Below are positions 1 to 9,318 of a stretch of 64,000 bases of DNA, one piece after another (within the stretch, counting starts at the first letter, position 1; the number at the start of each line of letters is the position of its first letter). The DNA comes from Arthrobacter sp. NEB 688. Its GTDB lineage: Bacteria; Actinomycetota; Actinomycetes; Actinomycetales; Dermatophilaceae. Made by a program: the position numbers and the translations under genes. Under the pieces are notes generated by a model. That model did not search any database. It saw nothing but the letters and a program-made list of their open reading frames with translations, and had not been told where the DNA came from. Location: NCBI RefSeq assembly GCF_013201035.1, contig NZ_CP053707.1, forward strand, positions 1 through 64,000, read 5' to 3'.

Positions 1-796
1 GCTTGAAGGTCAGCCCCTCGCGGGCCTTGATCCACATCGCGTCGTCGTCCGAGTGGTGCGGCAGCTCCTTGCCGGCCGCGCGCACCTCGTCCTCGAGGTC
101 GCCCACGACCTTCTCGGCTTGCTCCATCCGGCCGTGCGTCACCATCCACCGCGGGCTCTCGGGGATGTGCCGGCGCAGGTAGATGATGCCGAGGCCGAGG
201 ACCGGGCCGATGAAGAAGGCGATGCGCCAGCCGACGTCCTGCCCGAAGCGGTCGGTGTCGAGGAGGATGGTCGAGGCGAAGGCGCCGATCGCGGCGCCGG
301 CCCAGTAGGTGCCGTTGATCGCGAGGTCGACCCGCCCGCGGAAGCGACCGGGGATCAGCTCGTCGACGGCGGAGTTGACGGCCGAGTACTCGCCGCCGAT
401 GCCCATCCCCGAGATGAAGCGGAAGAGGAGGAAGAGCGTCATGTTCGGGGCGAGGCCGGCGGCCGCCGCGGCGACGAGGTAGAGCGCCAGCGTCAGCGTG
501 AAGAGCCGCTTGCGCCCCCACGAGTCGGTGAGCCGGCCGAAGACGACCGCCCCGACCACCTGTCCGACGAGGTAGACGGTGCCGGCCAGGCCCACGTCGG
601 CCGCCGACATGTCGAGCGTCTTCTCGAAGCCGCCCGCCGCGACGATCTGGGCCTCGAGGCCGTCGAGGATCCAGGCCGTCCCGAGGCCGAAGATGACCAG
701 CCAGTGGAACTTCGTCCACGGCATGTCGTGCATGCGGGCCGGGATGAGGCTCCTGACCGGCTTCTCCTGCGTCTGCGTCGACTCCGTCGTCGTCAC
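1..796 (-). CDS. MFS transporter (metabolite:H+ symporter type), 3' end cut by window
   Basis: Membrane symporter of the major facilitator superfamily, probably for sugars or organic acids; the substrate cannot be read from sequence. The visible 265 residues hold the N-terminal half. A hydrophilic start is followed by a first helix containing GLGTAWILDGLEAQI. The loop 2-3 signature GRLTDSWGRKRLF is present, then GMGIGGEYSAVNSAVDELIP, typical of the sugar porter / aromatic acid symporter branches, and the cytoplasmic loop after helix 6 (RHIPESPRWM). The GTG start at 796 has AGGAGG 8 nt upstream (805-810); the GTG five bases further upstream runs into a stop after two codons. The C-terminal half lies outside the window. 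The 28-bp palindrome at 968-995 sits upstream and may be its operator. Confidence 0.9.
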   Translation of the reverse strand, partial: MTTTESTQTQEKPVRSLIPARMHDMPWTKFHWLVIFGLGTAWILDGLEAQIVAAGGFEKTLDMSAADVGLAGTVYLVGQVVGAVVFGRLTDSWGRKRLFTLTLALYLVAAAAAGLAPNMTLFLLFRFISGMGIGGEYSAVNSAVDELIPGRFRGRVDLAINGTYWAGAAIGAFASTILLDTDRFGQDVGWRIAFFIGPVLGLGIIYLRRHIPESPRWMVTHGRMEQAEKVVGDLEDEVRAAGKELPHHSDDDAMWIKAREGLTFK

Positions 797-967
797 GTCA
801 CGTCCCTCCTGGTGCGTCCGGGTCCTGCCAGTGGTCCCGGACGACGTCGTCCTCCCCGCGGGGAAGCCGGACGGCGAGGGAGCCGGGCATCCCAGCAACG
901 TAGACCCGTCACCCGCCGCCGGTGGGGCTGCGGTGCAGCCGGGATCCCGCTGCGGCCCAGCGGGTTT

Positions 968-995
968 GCCACCCATGACATTTGTCATGGGTGGC
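968..995. promoter_or_regulatory. 28-bp perfect palindrome, operator-like
   Basis: Arms gccacccatgaca and tgtcatgggtggc (13 bp each) surround a 2-bp centre. The core ATGACA-TT-TGTCAT is AT-rich in a very GC-rich setting, which fits a binding site for a dimeric regulator better than a terminator (no T-run, almost no loop). It lies 172 bp upstream of the MFS gene and 84 bp downstream of the small membrane protein gene, both on the minus strand. Which regulator binds it is unknown; the TetR gene at 1974 is one candidate. Confidence 0.6.
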
Positions 996-1078
996 CGGGC
1001 GCAGACATGACCGCGCCCCGACGGACGGCGGTGCAGGGGGTGCCGGATGCGTCGGGGCGCGGCGTTGCGGGGTGGGAG

Positions 1079-1327
1079 TCAGCGGCGGCGGGTGACCCGG
1101 ACCGGCTCGCCGTCGGTGGGCGCGCCGCCACGGCCACCGCGGATCTTGTGGTGCGCGTCGAGCGCGATGCCGAAGAAGAAGACGCCGAGCACGGCGAAGC
1201 GTACGTAGACGTGGAGGTACGGCGCGGCCATCCCGAGGACGACGACCATGGAGGTGAGGGCGATGGCGAGGTAGAGGATGGACCAGAAGGTCCACCGCAG
1301 GGCGGAGGCGATCGTGTCCAGCGTCAT
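1079..1327 (-). CDS. small membrane protein, 82 aa, unknown function
   Basis: I do not recognise a family. The 82-residue protein has two likely membrane segments (about residues 10-35 and 40-58, hydrophobic and aromatic-rich) and a short basic, Arg/Gly-rich C-terminal tail. The ATG at 1327 is preceded by GAGGAG at 7 nt, a good ribosome binding site, and codon third positions are GC-rich like the neighbours, so I consider it a real gene. It stands alone on the minus strand between the MFS transporter and an intergenic inverted repeat. Confidence 0.65.
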   Translation of the reverse strand: MTLDTIASALRWTFWSILYLAIALTSMVVVLGMAAPYLHVYVRFAVLGVFFFGIALDAHHKIRGGRGGAPTDGEPVRVTRRR

Positions 1328-1474
1328 GGCCCTGCTCCTCGGACGTCGGTGGCGTTAGCACGATCCTGCCGGGTTGGCGAGGTTTTCGGGAGTCTTCTGA
1401 CCGAACGTTCGACGCTCATTGGCCACTCGGCCCCCACCAGCCCCGCCCGCACCGCGACCCGCCCGGGGTCCTGC

Positions 1475-1526
1475 GCGAACGTGTGTGAAGAACGTCGTCA
1501 TGTCGACGTTCTTCACACACGTTCGC
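1475..1526. repeat. inverted repeat, family A copy 1 (23-bp arms)
   Basis: A perfect 23-bp inverted repeat with a 6-nt loop (tcatgt). The outer arm is GCGAACGTGTGTGAAGAA and its complement. The same outer arm recurs at 32066-32115 and 32139-32188 with different inner stems. Here it lies between two divergently oriented genes (the 82-aa protein and the tRNA), so it cannot be a terminator for either. Confidence 0.85.
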
Positions 1527-1609
1527 GGTGGGGGTGGCGGCGTCGGCGGGGTTCGGGCGCGGGGCGCGGAGCGGATACCCTCGGGCGCAGCCGTCCCGCG
1601 GGGCGGCGG

Positions 1610-1688
1610 TCCCCGGTTGGTCTGCTGGCAGGGCCCGCCTGACTTTGAATCAGGACAAGCGACGTAGGTTCGATTCCTACCCGGGGAG
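1610..1688 (+). tRNA. tRNA-Gln-like, anticodon TTG
   Basis: Acceptor stem tccccgg (1610-1616) pairs perfectly with ccgggga (1681-1687). A D-arm ggtc/ggcc, an anticodon stem cctga/tcagg with loop ctttgaa (anticodon TTG, Gln) and a T-arm gtagg-ttcgatt-cctac follow. The folded molecule is 79 nt, several nt longer than a usual class I tRNA: there is one extra base between D and anticodon stems and a 9-nt variable region. It could therefore be an unusual but functional tRNA-Gln or a degenerate copy. CCA is not encoded. Its last 13 nt start a 104-bp tandem repeat immediately downstream. Confidence 0.6.
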
Positions 1689-1946
1689 CCGGCGCAGCGG
1701 AGCAAGCCGGCTGCCCGGGGAGGAGTCCGGGGAGCGACGTCCGGACGGCGACGGAGGAGCCGGCCGGACGGTGCGGTGGCCTACCCGGGGAGCCGGCGCA
1801 GCGGAGCAAGCCGGCTGCCCGGGGAGGAGTCCGGGGAGCGACGTCCGGACGGCGACGGAGGAGCCGGCCGGACGGTGCGGTGGCCTACCCGGGGAGCCGG
1901 CGCAGCGGAGCAAGCCGGGGTGCCCGGGGAGCCTGCGCGGTGGCCT
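1676..1946 (+). repeat. 104-bp tandem repeat that begins with the tRNA-Gln 3' end
   Basis: Units start at 1676, 1780 and 1884, each opening with cctacccggggag, which in the first unit is the tRNA's own 3' end (1676-1688). Units 1 and 2 appear identical over 104 bp. Unit 3 matches for 35 nt, then has an internal deletion and resumes near its end (gcggtggcct). Each unit contains a short hairpin right after the tRNA piece (AGCCGGC/GCCGGCT) and a second one (GTCCGG/CCGGAC). The TetR start codon follows 28 nt after the array. Confidence 0.9.
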
Positions 1947-1973
1947 CCGCCCCGGACGCGGCAGAATGTCGGG

Positions 1974-2633
1974 GTGAGCGACGACACGGGGGCCAAGAAG
2001 TCACGCACCGCCCGGGCCCGGATGACCGGCCGCGAGCGGCGCGAGCAGCTGATCGGCGTGGGACGCAAGCACTTCGCGGACCGCGGCTTCGAGGGCGCGA
2101 CCATCGAGGAGATCGCGGCCTCGGCCGGTGTCTCCAAGCCCGTCGTCTACGAGCACTTCGGCGGCAAGGAGGGGCTCTACGCGGTCGTCGTCGACCGCGA
2201 GATCGAGTCGCTGCTCGCGGGCGTCGCCTCCGCCCTGGACTCCGACGGCACCTCCCGCCAGCTCATCGAGCGCGCCGCGCTCGCCCTGCTCGCCTACGTC
2301 GAGAGCAACTCCGACGGCTTCCGGATCCTCGTGCGCGACAGCCCGACCGGGCAGGCCACCGGCTCGTTCGCCAGCCTCATGAGCGACATCTCGAGCCAGG
2401 TCGACCACATCCTCGCGGCGCAGTTCAAGAAGCACAAGCTCGACCCCAAGGCCGCGCCGATGTACGCGCAGATGCTCGTCGGGATGGTCGCGCTGACCGG
2501 CCAGTGGTGGCTCGACAACCGCAAGTTCAAGAAGCAGGAGGTCGCGGCGCACGTCGTCAACCTCGCGTGGAACGGGCTGACCGGGCTCGAGCCGAAGCCC
2601 GCGCTGACCCCCGAGACCCTCGCGCTGGACTGA
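1974..2633 (+). CDS. TetR/AcrR family transcriptional regulator
   Basis: Dimeric DNA-binding repressor type, 219 aa. The N-terminal helix-turn-helix spans about residues 20-68, with the typical TIEEIAASAGVSKPVVYEHF core followed by GGKEGLY. The C-terminal ligand domain contains the NRKFKKQEVAAHVVNLAWNG region seen in broadly conserved actinobacterial TetR proteins of unknown ligand. The GTG at 1974 is chosen because residues upstream in the same frame are encoded by the tRNA-derived repeat and look non-coding. No gene is obviously co-transcribed; the next gene downstream (tam) is convergent. Confidence 0.85.
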   Translation: MSDDTGAKKSRTARARMTGRERREQLIGVGRKHFADRGFEGATIEEIAASAGVSKPVVYEHFGGKEGLYAVVVDREIESLLAGVASALDSDGTSRQLIERAALALLAYVESNSDGFRILVRDSPTGQATGSFASLMSDISSQVDHILAAQFKKHKLDPKAAPMYAQMLVGMVALTGQWWLDNRKFKKQEVAAHVVNLAWNGLTGLEPKPALTPETLALD

Positions 2634-2649
2634 CGCGGGGCCCGGGCCC

Positions 2650-3456
2650 TCAGCCGGCCTTGTGCGCGACGGCGAACACCCGCCGGAAGGGGAAGATGAC
2701 GCCGGCGGAGGTACGGGGGTAGGCCTCGCGCAGCGCCGCCGCGTAGGGCTCGAGGAACGCCTGGCGCTCCTCCTCGCCCTCGAGCAGGTCGAGCACGGGG
2801 CGCAGCCCGGTGGCCGTGACCCACGTGAGCACCGGGTTCTCGTCCTGCGCGTCGGGGTCGAGGACGTGCACGTACGTCGTCTCCCACGCGTCGACCTCGC
2901 AGCCCAGCCGGGCGAGCATCCGCAGGTAGGTGGCGGGCTCACCGGCCGCCGGCACGTCGAGGGCGGCCGTCAGCTCACCGCCGCGGGGGTGGCCCTCGGC
3001 GACGTCGCGCATGAGGCGGTGGCTCGGGGCGTCGAAGTTGCCCGGCACCTGCAGCGCGAACCAGCCGCCCGGGGCGAGCGCCTCGACCCACGGCACGACG
3101 AGGTCGAGGTGGCGGGGCACCCACTGGAGGGTGGAGCTCGTGACGACGACGTCGGGCGCCTGCCCGAGCGAGGCGGGGTCCCAGTCGCGCAGGTCGCTCT
3201 GCACCCACTCGACCCGCCCGGCGGGGTCGTGCTCGCGGGCGGCCTCGAGCATCGACTCGGCGGCGTCGACCCCGACGACGCGGGCGTCCGGCCACAGCGC
3301 CGCGAGCGCGAGGGTGGCCGGCCCGTGACCGCAGCCGAGGTCGACGACGAGGGCGGGGTCCTGCGCCCCGACCTGGGCGACGAGGTCGGAGAGCGGCCGC
3401 GAGCGCTCGCGGGCGAAGCGCCCGTAGGCGGACGGGTCCCAGGTGCTCGTGCTCAT
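2650..3456 (-). CDS. tam: trans-aconitate 2-methyltransferase
   Basis: SAM-dependent cytosolic enzyme that methylates trans-aconitate, the inhibitory isomer of the TCA intermediate cis-aconitate. The 268-aa protein has the class I methyltransferase fold with motif I DLGCGHGPATL at 39-49. It also has motifs characteristic of Tam: the N-terminal WDPSAYGRFARERSRPLSDL and the mid-region TSSTLQWVPRHL, plus a C-terminal YPRTSAGVIFPFRRVF. The ATG at 3456 is preceded by AGGAGG with 5-nt spacing. It is divergent from a MarR gene with an operator-like palindrome between them. This matches the tam-tamR arrangement known from Streptomyces and strongly supports the assignment. Confidence 0.88.
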   Translation of the reverse strand: MSTSTWDPSAYGRFARERSRPLSDLVAQVGAQDPALVVDLGCGHGPATLALAALWPDARVVGVDAAESMLEAAREHDPAGRVEWVQSDLRDWDPASLGQAPDVVVTSSTLQWVPRHLDLVVPWVEALAPGGWFALQVPGNFDAPSHRLMRDVAEGHPRGGELTAALDVPAAGEPATYLRMLARLGCEVDAWETTYVHVLDPDAQDENPVLTWVTATGLRPVLDLLEGEEERQAFLEPYAAALREAYPRTSAGVIFPFRRVFAVAHKAG

Positions 3457-3503
3457 CGCGACCTCCTCGACACGGGACGGCCCGCCCGACACCGGTTTCT
3501 CGA

Positions 3504-3520
3504 CGTCAAGATGTTTGACG
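3504..3520. promoter_or_regulatory. MarR-type operator between tam and tamR-like gene
   Basis: Inverted repeat CGTCAA-gatgt-TTGACG (6-bp arms) inside a wider imperfect dyad. Length and AT-richer centre fit the 16-18 bp sites of MarR proteins. It lies 18 bp before the MarR start codon and 48 bp from the tam start, so one bound dimer could control both promoters. Confidence 0.65.
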
Positions 3521-3537
3521 AGGAGTAGCATCGCGTC

Positions 3538-4035
3538 ATGGCCGCTGACGACGTCGACCGTATCGTCTCCGCCTGGCGACGCGAGCGTCCCGACGTCGAC
3601 GTCACGCCGCTCGAGGTGCTCTCGCGCGTCTCCCGCCTCGCCCGGCGCCTCGACCTCGCCCGCGGCCGCGCCTTCGCCGGCACCGGGCTCGAGGGCTGGG
3701 AGTTCGACGTCCTCTCCGCGCTGCGCCGGCGCGGCGAGCCCTACGAGATGAGCCCGGGGCAGCTCGTCGCCGAGACCCTCGTGACGAGCGGGACGATGAC
3801 CAACCGCGTCGACCGCCTCCTGGCCCGCGGCTGGGTCGAGCGCCGCCCGGACCCCGCCGACCGCCGCGGCGTCATCGTCCGGCTGACCCCCGAGGGCACG
3901 ACGGTCGTCGACGACGCGCTCGACCGGCTGCTCGCGGGCGAGCGGGAGCTCCTGGCCGAGCTCGGCCCCACCGAGCGCGACGAGCTCGCCGCGCTCCTGC
4001 GCCGGCTGCTGCGCCCCTTCGAGACCGAGCGCTGA
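3538..4035 (+). CDS. tamR: MarR family regulator, TamR-like
   Basis: 165-aa winged-helix repressor. The recognition region LVAETLVTSGTMTNRVDRL (about residues 76-94) and the wing RRPDPADRRGVIV (102-114) are clear. Family knowledge: in Streptomyces coelicolor, TamR binds the tam-tamR intergenic region and is released by trans-aconitate, citrate and related ligands, linking aconitase imbalance to tam expression. Divergent placement next to tam with a palindromic site suggests the same circuit here. The symbol is inferred from context. GAGGAG lies 12 nt before the ATG, longer than optimal, so a very short leader is possible. Confidence 0.8.
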   Translation: MAADDVDRIVSAWRRERPDVDVTPLEVLSRVSRLARRLDLARGRAFAGTGLEGWEFDVLSALRRRGEPYEMSPGQLVAETLVTSGTMTNRVDRLLARGWVERRPDPADRRGVIVRLTPEGTTVVDDALDRLLAGERELLAELGPTERDELAALLRRLLRPFETER

Positions 4036-4056
4036 GCACCTCCGGCGGCGTCGCCG

Positions 4057-5877
4057 TCAGCCGACGACGTCGGCCGCCTCGAGCCACTCCAGCTCGAGGA
4101 CCTCGCGCTCGTCGACGACTTCGCGCAGCTCGCGGTTGAGCTCGAGGACCCGGGCGTGGTCGGTGGCCGCCTTCGCCATCGCGGCGTGCAGCCGCTCCTC
4201 GCGCTCGGCGAGCCGCTGGAGCTGCTTCTCGACGCGGGCCATCGCCTTGCGCGCCTCCCGCACCTCGGCCGGGTTCGGGCCGGCCGGGGCCGCCGCCACG
4301 GGGGTCGGCGCCGCCGCGCCGGGCACCTCGCGCACGCCGCCACCGCTCGCGACGAGCTCCTGGCGCCGCCGCAGGTACTCCTCGACGCCGCCGGGCAGGT
4401 CGCGCAGGAGGCCGTCGCCGAGGAGGGCCAGCTGGCGGTCGCAGACCCGCTCGAGCAGGTAGCGGTCGTGCGAGACGACGACGAGGGTGCCGGCCCAGCC
4501 GTCGAGGAGGTCCTCGAGCGAGGTCAGCGTGTCGATGTCGAGGTCGTTGGTCGGCTCGTCGAGGAGCAGGACGTTCGGCTCGTCCATGAGCAGGCGGGTC
4601 AGCTGCAGCCGGCGGCGCTCGCCACCGCTGAGGTCGCCGACGCGGGTCTGCTGCTTGGGTCCGCTGAACCCGAGCCGCTGCGCGAGCTGGGACGCGGTGA
4701 GCTCCTTGGCGCCGAGGCGCACGACGGCCCGCACGTCCTCGACCGCCTCGATGACCCGCCGGTCGGCCCAGGCGTCGAGCTCGCGGACCTCCTGGGTCAG
4801 GTGCGCCAGGCGGACGGTGACCCCGACCTTGCGCTTGCCCGCGGCGAGCTCCGCCTCCCCCGCGAGGGCGCGCAGGAGCGTCGACTTGCCGGCGCCGTTG
4901 ACGCCGACGAGGCCCACGCGGTCGCCGGGGCCGAGGCGCCAGGTGAAGCGGTCGAGCAGGACGCGGTCGCCGACGACGAGCCGCGCGTCGAGGAGGTCGA
5001 CGACGTCCTTGCCGAGGCGGGTCGTCGCGAAGCGCATCAGCTCGACGTCGTCGCGCGCCGGCGGCTCGTCGGCGATGAGCGCGTTGGCGGCGTCGATGCG
5101 GAACTTCGGCTTGCTCGTGCGCGCGGGCGGGCCGCGGCGCAGCCACGCGAGCTCCTTGCGCAGGAGGTTGTCGCGCCGGTCGGCGACGACCCCGGCCATC
5201 CGCTCGCGCTCGGCCCGGGCGAGGACGTAGGCGGCGTACCCGCCCTCGTACTGGTGCACGTCGCCGTCCTGGACCTCCCAGGTCCGGGTCGCGACGGCGT
5301 CGAGGAACCACCGGTCGTGGGTGATGACGACGAGGCCGCGCGAGGGCCCCGCGAAACGCTGCACGAGGTGCTCGGCGAGCCAGGCGACACCCTCGACGTC
5401 GAGGTGGTTGGTCGGCTCGTCGAGGAGCAGGAGGTCCGGCGCCGCGACGAGCAGCGCGGCGAGCGCGATGCGGCGCCGCTCCCCGCCGGACAGGGGCGCG
5501 ACCGGGCCGTCGAGTCCGCCGACGAGCGGCGCGTCGAGGCCGCCGAGCAGCCCGACGAGGACGTCGCGCACCCGCGCGTCGGCCGCCCACTCGTGCTCGG
5601 CCATCCCGGCGAGGACCGACTCGCGCACGGTCGCGGCGGGGTCGAGGGTGTCGGCCTGGGTGAGGACGCCGGTGCGTAGCCCGCCGACCCGGGCCACGCG
5701 CCCGTCGTCGGGCTCGCGGTCGCCGGAGAGGACGCGCAGGAGCGTCGTCTTGCCGCCGCCGTTGCGGCCGACGACGCCGATCCGGTCACCGCCGGAGACC
5801 CCGAGCGAGAGGGAGTCGAGCACCTGGGTCGTGCCGAGGGCCAGGGAGGCGCGCTCGACGGAGACGAGACCGGCCAC
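4057..5877 (-). CDS. ABC-F family ATPase, Uup-like
   Basis: Soluble tandem ATP-binding protein of the ABC-F class, which act on the ribosome. 606 aa with two nucleotide-binding domains. The first has Walker A GRNGGGKTT at about 37-45, signature LSGGERRRIAL and LLLLDEPTNHLDVEGV. The second has GVNGAGKST, LSGGERRRLQL and LLLLDEPTNDLDIDTL. The C-terminal 65 residues form a basic/acidic coiled coil (AEVREARKAMARVEKQL onwards) typical of the Uup branch rather than of the antibiotic-resistance ABC-F proteins. The GTG start overlaps the ispE stop by one base (TAGTG), so translation is probably coupled to ispE. Confidence 0.88.
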   Translation of the reverse strand: MAGLVSVERASLALGTTQVLDSLSLGVSGGDRIGVVGRNGGGKTTLLRVLSGDREPDDGRVARVGGLRTGVLTQADTLDPAATVRESVLAGMAEHEWAADARVRDVLVGLLGGLDAPLVGGLDGPVAPLSGGERRRIALAALLVAAPDLLLLDEPTNHLDVEGVAWLAEHLVQRFAGPSRGLVVITHDRWFLDAVATRTWEVQDGDVHQYEGGYAAYVLARAERERMAGVVADRRDNLLRKELAWLRRGPPARTSKPKFRIDAANALIADEPPARDDVELMRFATTRLGKDVVDLLDARLVVGDRVLLDRFTWRLGPGDRVGLVGVNGAGKSTLLRALAGEAELAAGKRKVGVTVRLAHLTQEVRELDAWADRRVIEAVEDVRAVVRLGAKELTASQLAQRLGFSGPKQQTRVGDLSGGERRRLQLTRLLMDEPNVLLLDEPTNDLDIDTLTSLEDLLDGWAGTLVVVSHDRYLLERVCDRQLALLGDGLLRDLPGGVEEYLRRRQELVASGGGVREVPGAAAPTPVAAAPAGPNPAEVREARKAMARVEKQLQRLAEREERLHAAMAKAATDHARVLELNRELREVVDEREVLELEWLEAADVVG

Positions 5878-6806
5878 TAGTCGACCCGGTGGTGGAGGAC
5901 CTGGGCGCCGTGCACCGGGCCGGTGGCCCGCCGCACGTCGCGGACGACGCCGCTCGCCGTGAGCGCCACGGCGAGGTCGATGCCGGCCTCGGAGCCGTCG
6001 ACGAGGAAGGCGATGGTCGGGCCCGAGCCCGAGACGATGCCGCCGAGCGCCCCGTACTCCATCCCGGCCGAGAGCACCTCGGCGAGGTCGGGGCGCAGAC
6101 TGAGGGCGGCCTCCTGGAGGTCGTTGACGAGCTGCGGGGCGAGCTCGTGGGGGTCGCCGGTGCGCAGCGCGGCCATGAGGGCGGGCGTCGCGACCGGGGC
6201 CGGGACGTCCGAGCCCTCGCGCAGGCGGTCGCACTCGGCGTAGACGGCGGGGGTCGACAGGCCGCCCTCGGCGAGCGCGAGGACCCAGTGGAAGGTCCCG
6301 CGGGCGAGGACCGGCGCGAGGAGCTCGCCGCGGCCGCTGCCCATCGCGGTCCCGCCGGTGACGAGGAAGGGGACGTCGCTGCCGAGCTGGGCCGCGACCG
6401 ACTCGAGCTCGTCGCGCTCGAGGTCGAGCTCCCACAGCTGGTCGAGGGCGACGAGCGTGGCGGCGGCGTCGGCCGAGCCGCCGGCCATCCCCCCGGCGAC
6501 GGGGATGCCCTTGCGGATGCTCACGTGGACCGGGTCGGCGTCGCAGCGGCGGGCCAGCAGGCGCGCGGCGCGCAGCGCGAGGTTGTCGTCGTCGGTCGGC
6601 ACGCCGTCGGCGAGCGCCCCCGAGACCGAGACGCCCCACGCGTCCGCGGCGGCGACGGTGACCTCGTCGTAGAGGCTCACGGCCTGGTACACGGTCGACA
6701 GGTCGTGGTAGCCGTCGTCCCGGACCGGGCCGACGAGGAGCTCGAGGTTGACCTTGGCCGGGACGCGCACGGTGACGGCGCCGGGCACGATCGGGGCCGA
6801 GGTCAT
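5877..6806 (-). CDS. ispE: 4-diphosphocytidyl-2-C-methyl-D-erythritol kinase
   Basis: Fourth committed enzyme of the non-mevalonate isoprenoid pathway; phosphorylates CDP-methylerythritol using ATP in the cytosol. 309 aa. GHMP-kinase features: N-terminal VPAKVNLELLVGPVRDDGYH and the glycine-rich ATP loop IPVAGGMAGGSADAAAT (101-117). A TAGGGT -10 box precedes the ATG closely (reverse strand of 6807-6820), indicating a short or absent leader. Neighbours rsmA, rpfB and metG upstream give the canonical actinobacterial order. Confidence 0.95.
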   Translation of the reverse strand: MTSAPIVPGAVTVRVPAKVNLELLVGPVRDDGYHDLSTVYQAVSLYDEVTVAAADAWGVSVSGALADGVPTDDDNLALRAARLLARRCDADPVHVSIRKGIPVAGGMAGGSADAAATLVALDQLWELDLERDELESVAAQLGSDVPFLVTGGTAMGSGRGELLAPVLARGTFHWVLALAEGGLSTPAVYAECDRLREGSDVPAPVATPALMAALRTGDPHELAPQLVNDLQEAALSLRPDLAEVLSAGMEYGALGGIVSGSGPTIAFLVDGSEAGIDLAVALTASGVVRDVRRATGPVHGAQVLHHRVD

Positions 6807-6861
6807 GGCCTCACCCTAGCCAGAGCGACGGAGTCCGCCACGCGCAGCGTCCGTCGACCGC

Positions 6862-7749
6862 TCAGCCCTCGACGCGACGGAGAGCGGTGCGCGCGGCGGC
6901 GATCCGGGCGAAGGCCGCGACGTCGAGCTGCTCGCCCCGCGTGCGGGGGTCGACCCCGGCGGCGACGAGAGCCTCCTCCGCGGCCGGCGGGGACCCGGCC
7001 CAGCCGGCGAGGGCGGCGCGCAGGGTCTTGCGACGCTGGGCGAAGGCGGCGTCGACCACCGCGAAGACCTCGGCGCGGGTGGCGTCGGTCTCGGGGGCGG
7101 GGCGCCGGGTGAACGCGACGAGGCCGCTGTCGACGTTCGGCACCGGCCAGAACACGCTGCGCGGGACCTGGCCGGCGAGCCGGACGTCGGCGTACCAGGC
7201 GGCCTTGACGCTCGGCACGCCGTAGGTCCGCGAGCCGGGCGGGGCCGCGAGGCGCTCGGCCACCTCGAGCTGCACCATGACGAGCACGGTCCGCAGCGAG
7301 GGGAAGAGCTCGAGCATCCGCAGCACGACCGGCACCGAGACGTTGTAGGGCAGGTTGGCGACGAGCGCCGTGGGCGGCGGGCCGGGCAGCTCGGTGACGG
7401 CGAGCGCGTCGGCCGGGACGACCTCGAGGCGGTCGACGAGGCCGGGTGCCCGCGCGGCGACGGTGGCGGGCAGCTCCCGGGCGAGCGTGGGGTCGACCTC
7501 GACGGCGACGACCCGGCGCACGGCGGGCAGCAGCGCGAGGGTGAGGCTGCCGAGGCCCGGGCCGACCTCGACGACGACGTCGTCGGGCCCGACGCCGGAG
7601 ACCCGGACGATGCGCCGGACGGTGTTGCCGTCGACGACGAAGTTCTGGCCCCACTGCTTGGTCGGGCGGATGCCGAGGCGCGCGGCGACCTCGCGCACGT
7701 CCGCCGCCCCGAGGAGGGCGGCGGCGGGGGCGTTCTCGGGCTCGCTCAC
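6862..7749 (-). CDS. rsmA: 16S rRNA (adenine1518-N6/adenine1519-N6)-dimethyltransferase
   Basis: KsgA-type enzyme that dimethylates two adenines near the 3' end of 16S rRNA during 30S maturation. 295 aa from the chosen GTG. Shows [19 protein letters not shown] near the N-terminus, motif [18 protein letters not shown] and the catalytic NLPYNVSVP motif. A further in-frame GTG lies 18 nt upstream at 7767. I prefer 7749 because TAGGCT sits 6 nt before it, the leaderless spacing seen at many genes in this window. This loses only six non-conserved residues. Confidence 0.93.
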   Translation of the reverse strand: MSEPENAPAAALLGAADVREVAARLGIRPTKQWGQNFVVDGNTVRRIVRVSGVGPDDVVVEVGPGLGSLTLALLPAVRRVVAVEVDPTLARELPATVAARAPGLVDRLEVVPADALAVTELPGPPPTALVANLPYNVSVPVVLRMLELFPSLRTVLVMVQLEVAERLAAPPGSRTYGVPSVKAAWYADVRLAGQVPRSVFWPVPNVDSGLVAFTRRPAPETDATRAEVFAVVDAAFAQRRKTLRAALAGWAGSPPAAEEALVAAGVDPRTRGEQLDVAAFARIAAARTALRRVEG

Positions 7750-7820
7750 GCGGGTGAGCCTAGCCACGCCGGGCCCCGGCCGTGCCGCGCGGCCCCCGGA
7801 CGCCGAGGACCCCCGGACGC

Positions 7821-7854
7821 CGAGGACCCCGGGTCGCTCGACCCGGGGTCCTCG
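7821..7854. terminator. strong hairpin after rpfB
   Basis: Perfect 16-bp stem cgaggaccccgggtcg / cgacccggggtcctcg with a 2-nt loop, 37 bp past the rpfB stop. A further partial copy of the left arm (cgaggacccccgg) lies at 7804-7816. No T-run, as is usual for terminators in GC-rich actinobacteria. Confidence 0.75.
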
Positions 7855-7890
7855 GTGGTGGCGACGCGCCGCGGCGCGTCCGCCCGTGCG

Positions 7891-9318
<1,428 letters not shown>

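Noticed and set aside
1676-1946. CRISPR array
   Set aside because: Repeats are contiguous with no unique spacers, begin with a tRNA fragment, and no cas gene is present. The same applies to the arrays at 38223 and 54455.
1776-1973. N-terminal extension of the TetR regulator through the 104-bp repeat
   Set aside because: The frame is open, but it translates the tRNA-derived repeat. A GTG directly before the conserved protein is a better start.
4057-5877. ABC-F antibiotic resistance protein
   Set aside because: The C-terminal coiled coil and housekeeping context next to ispE fit the Uup-like branch; no long interdomain antibiotic-resistance loop is visible.
4057-6639. 860-residue frame apparently fusing ispE-antisense-frame sequence to ABC-F
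   Set aside because: The first 250 residues are the shifted frame of ispE; the true ABC-F start is the GTG overlapping the ispE stop.
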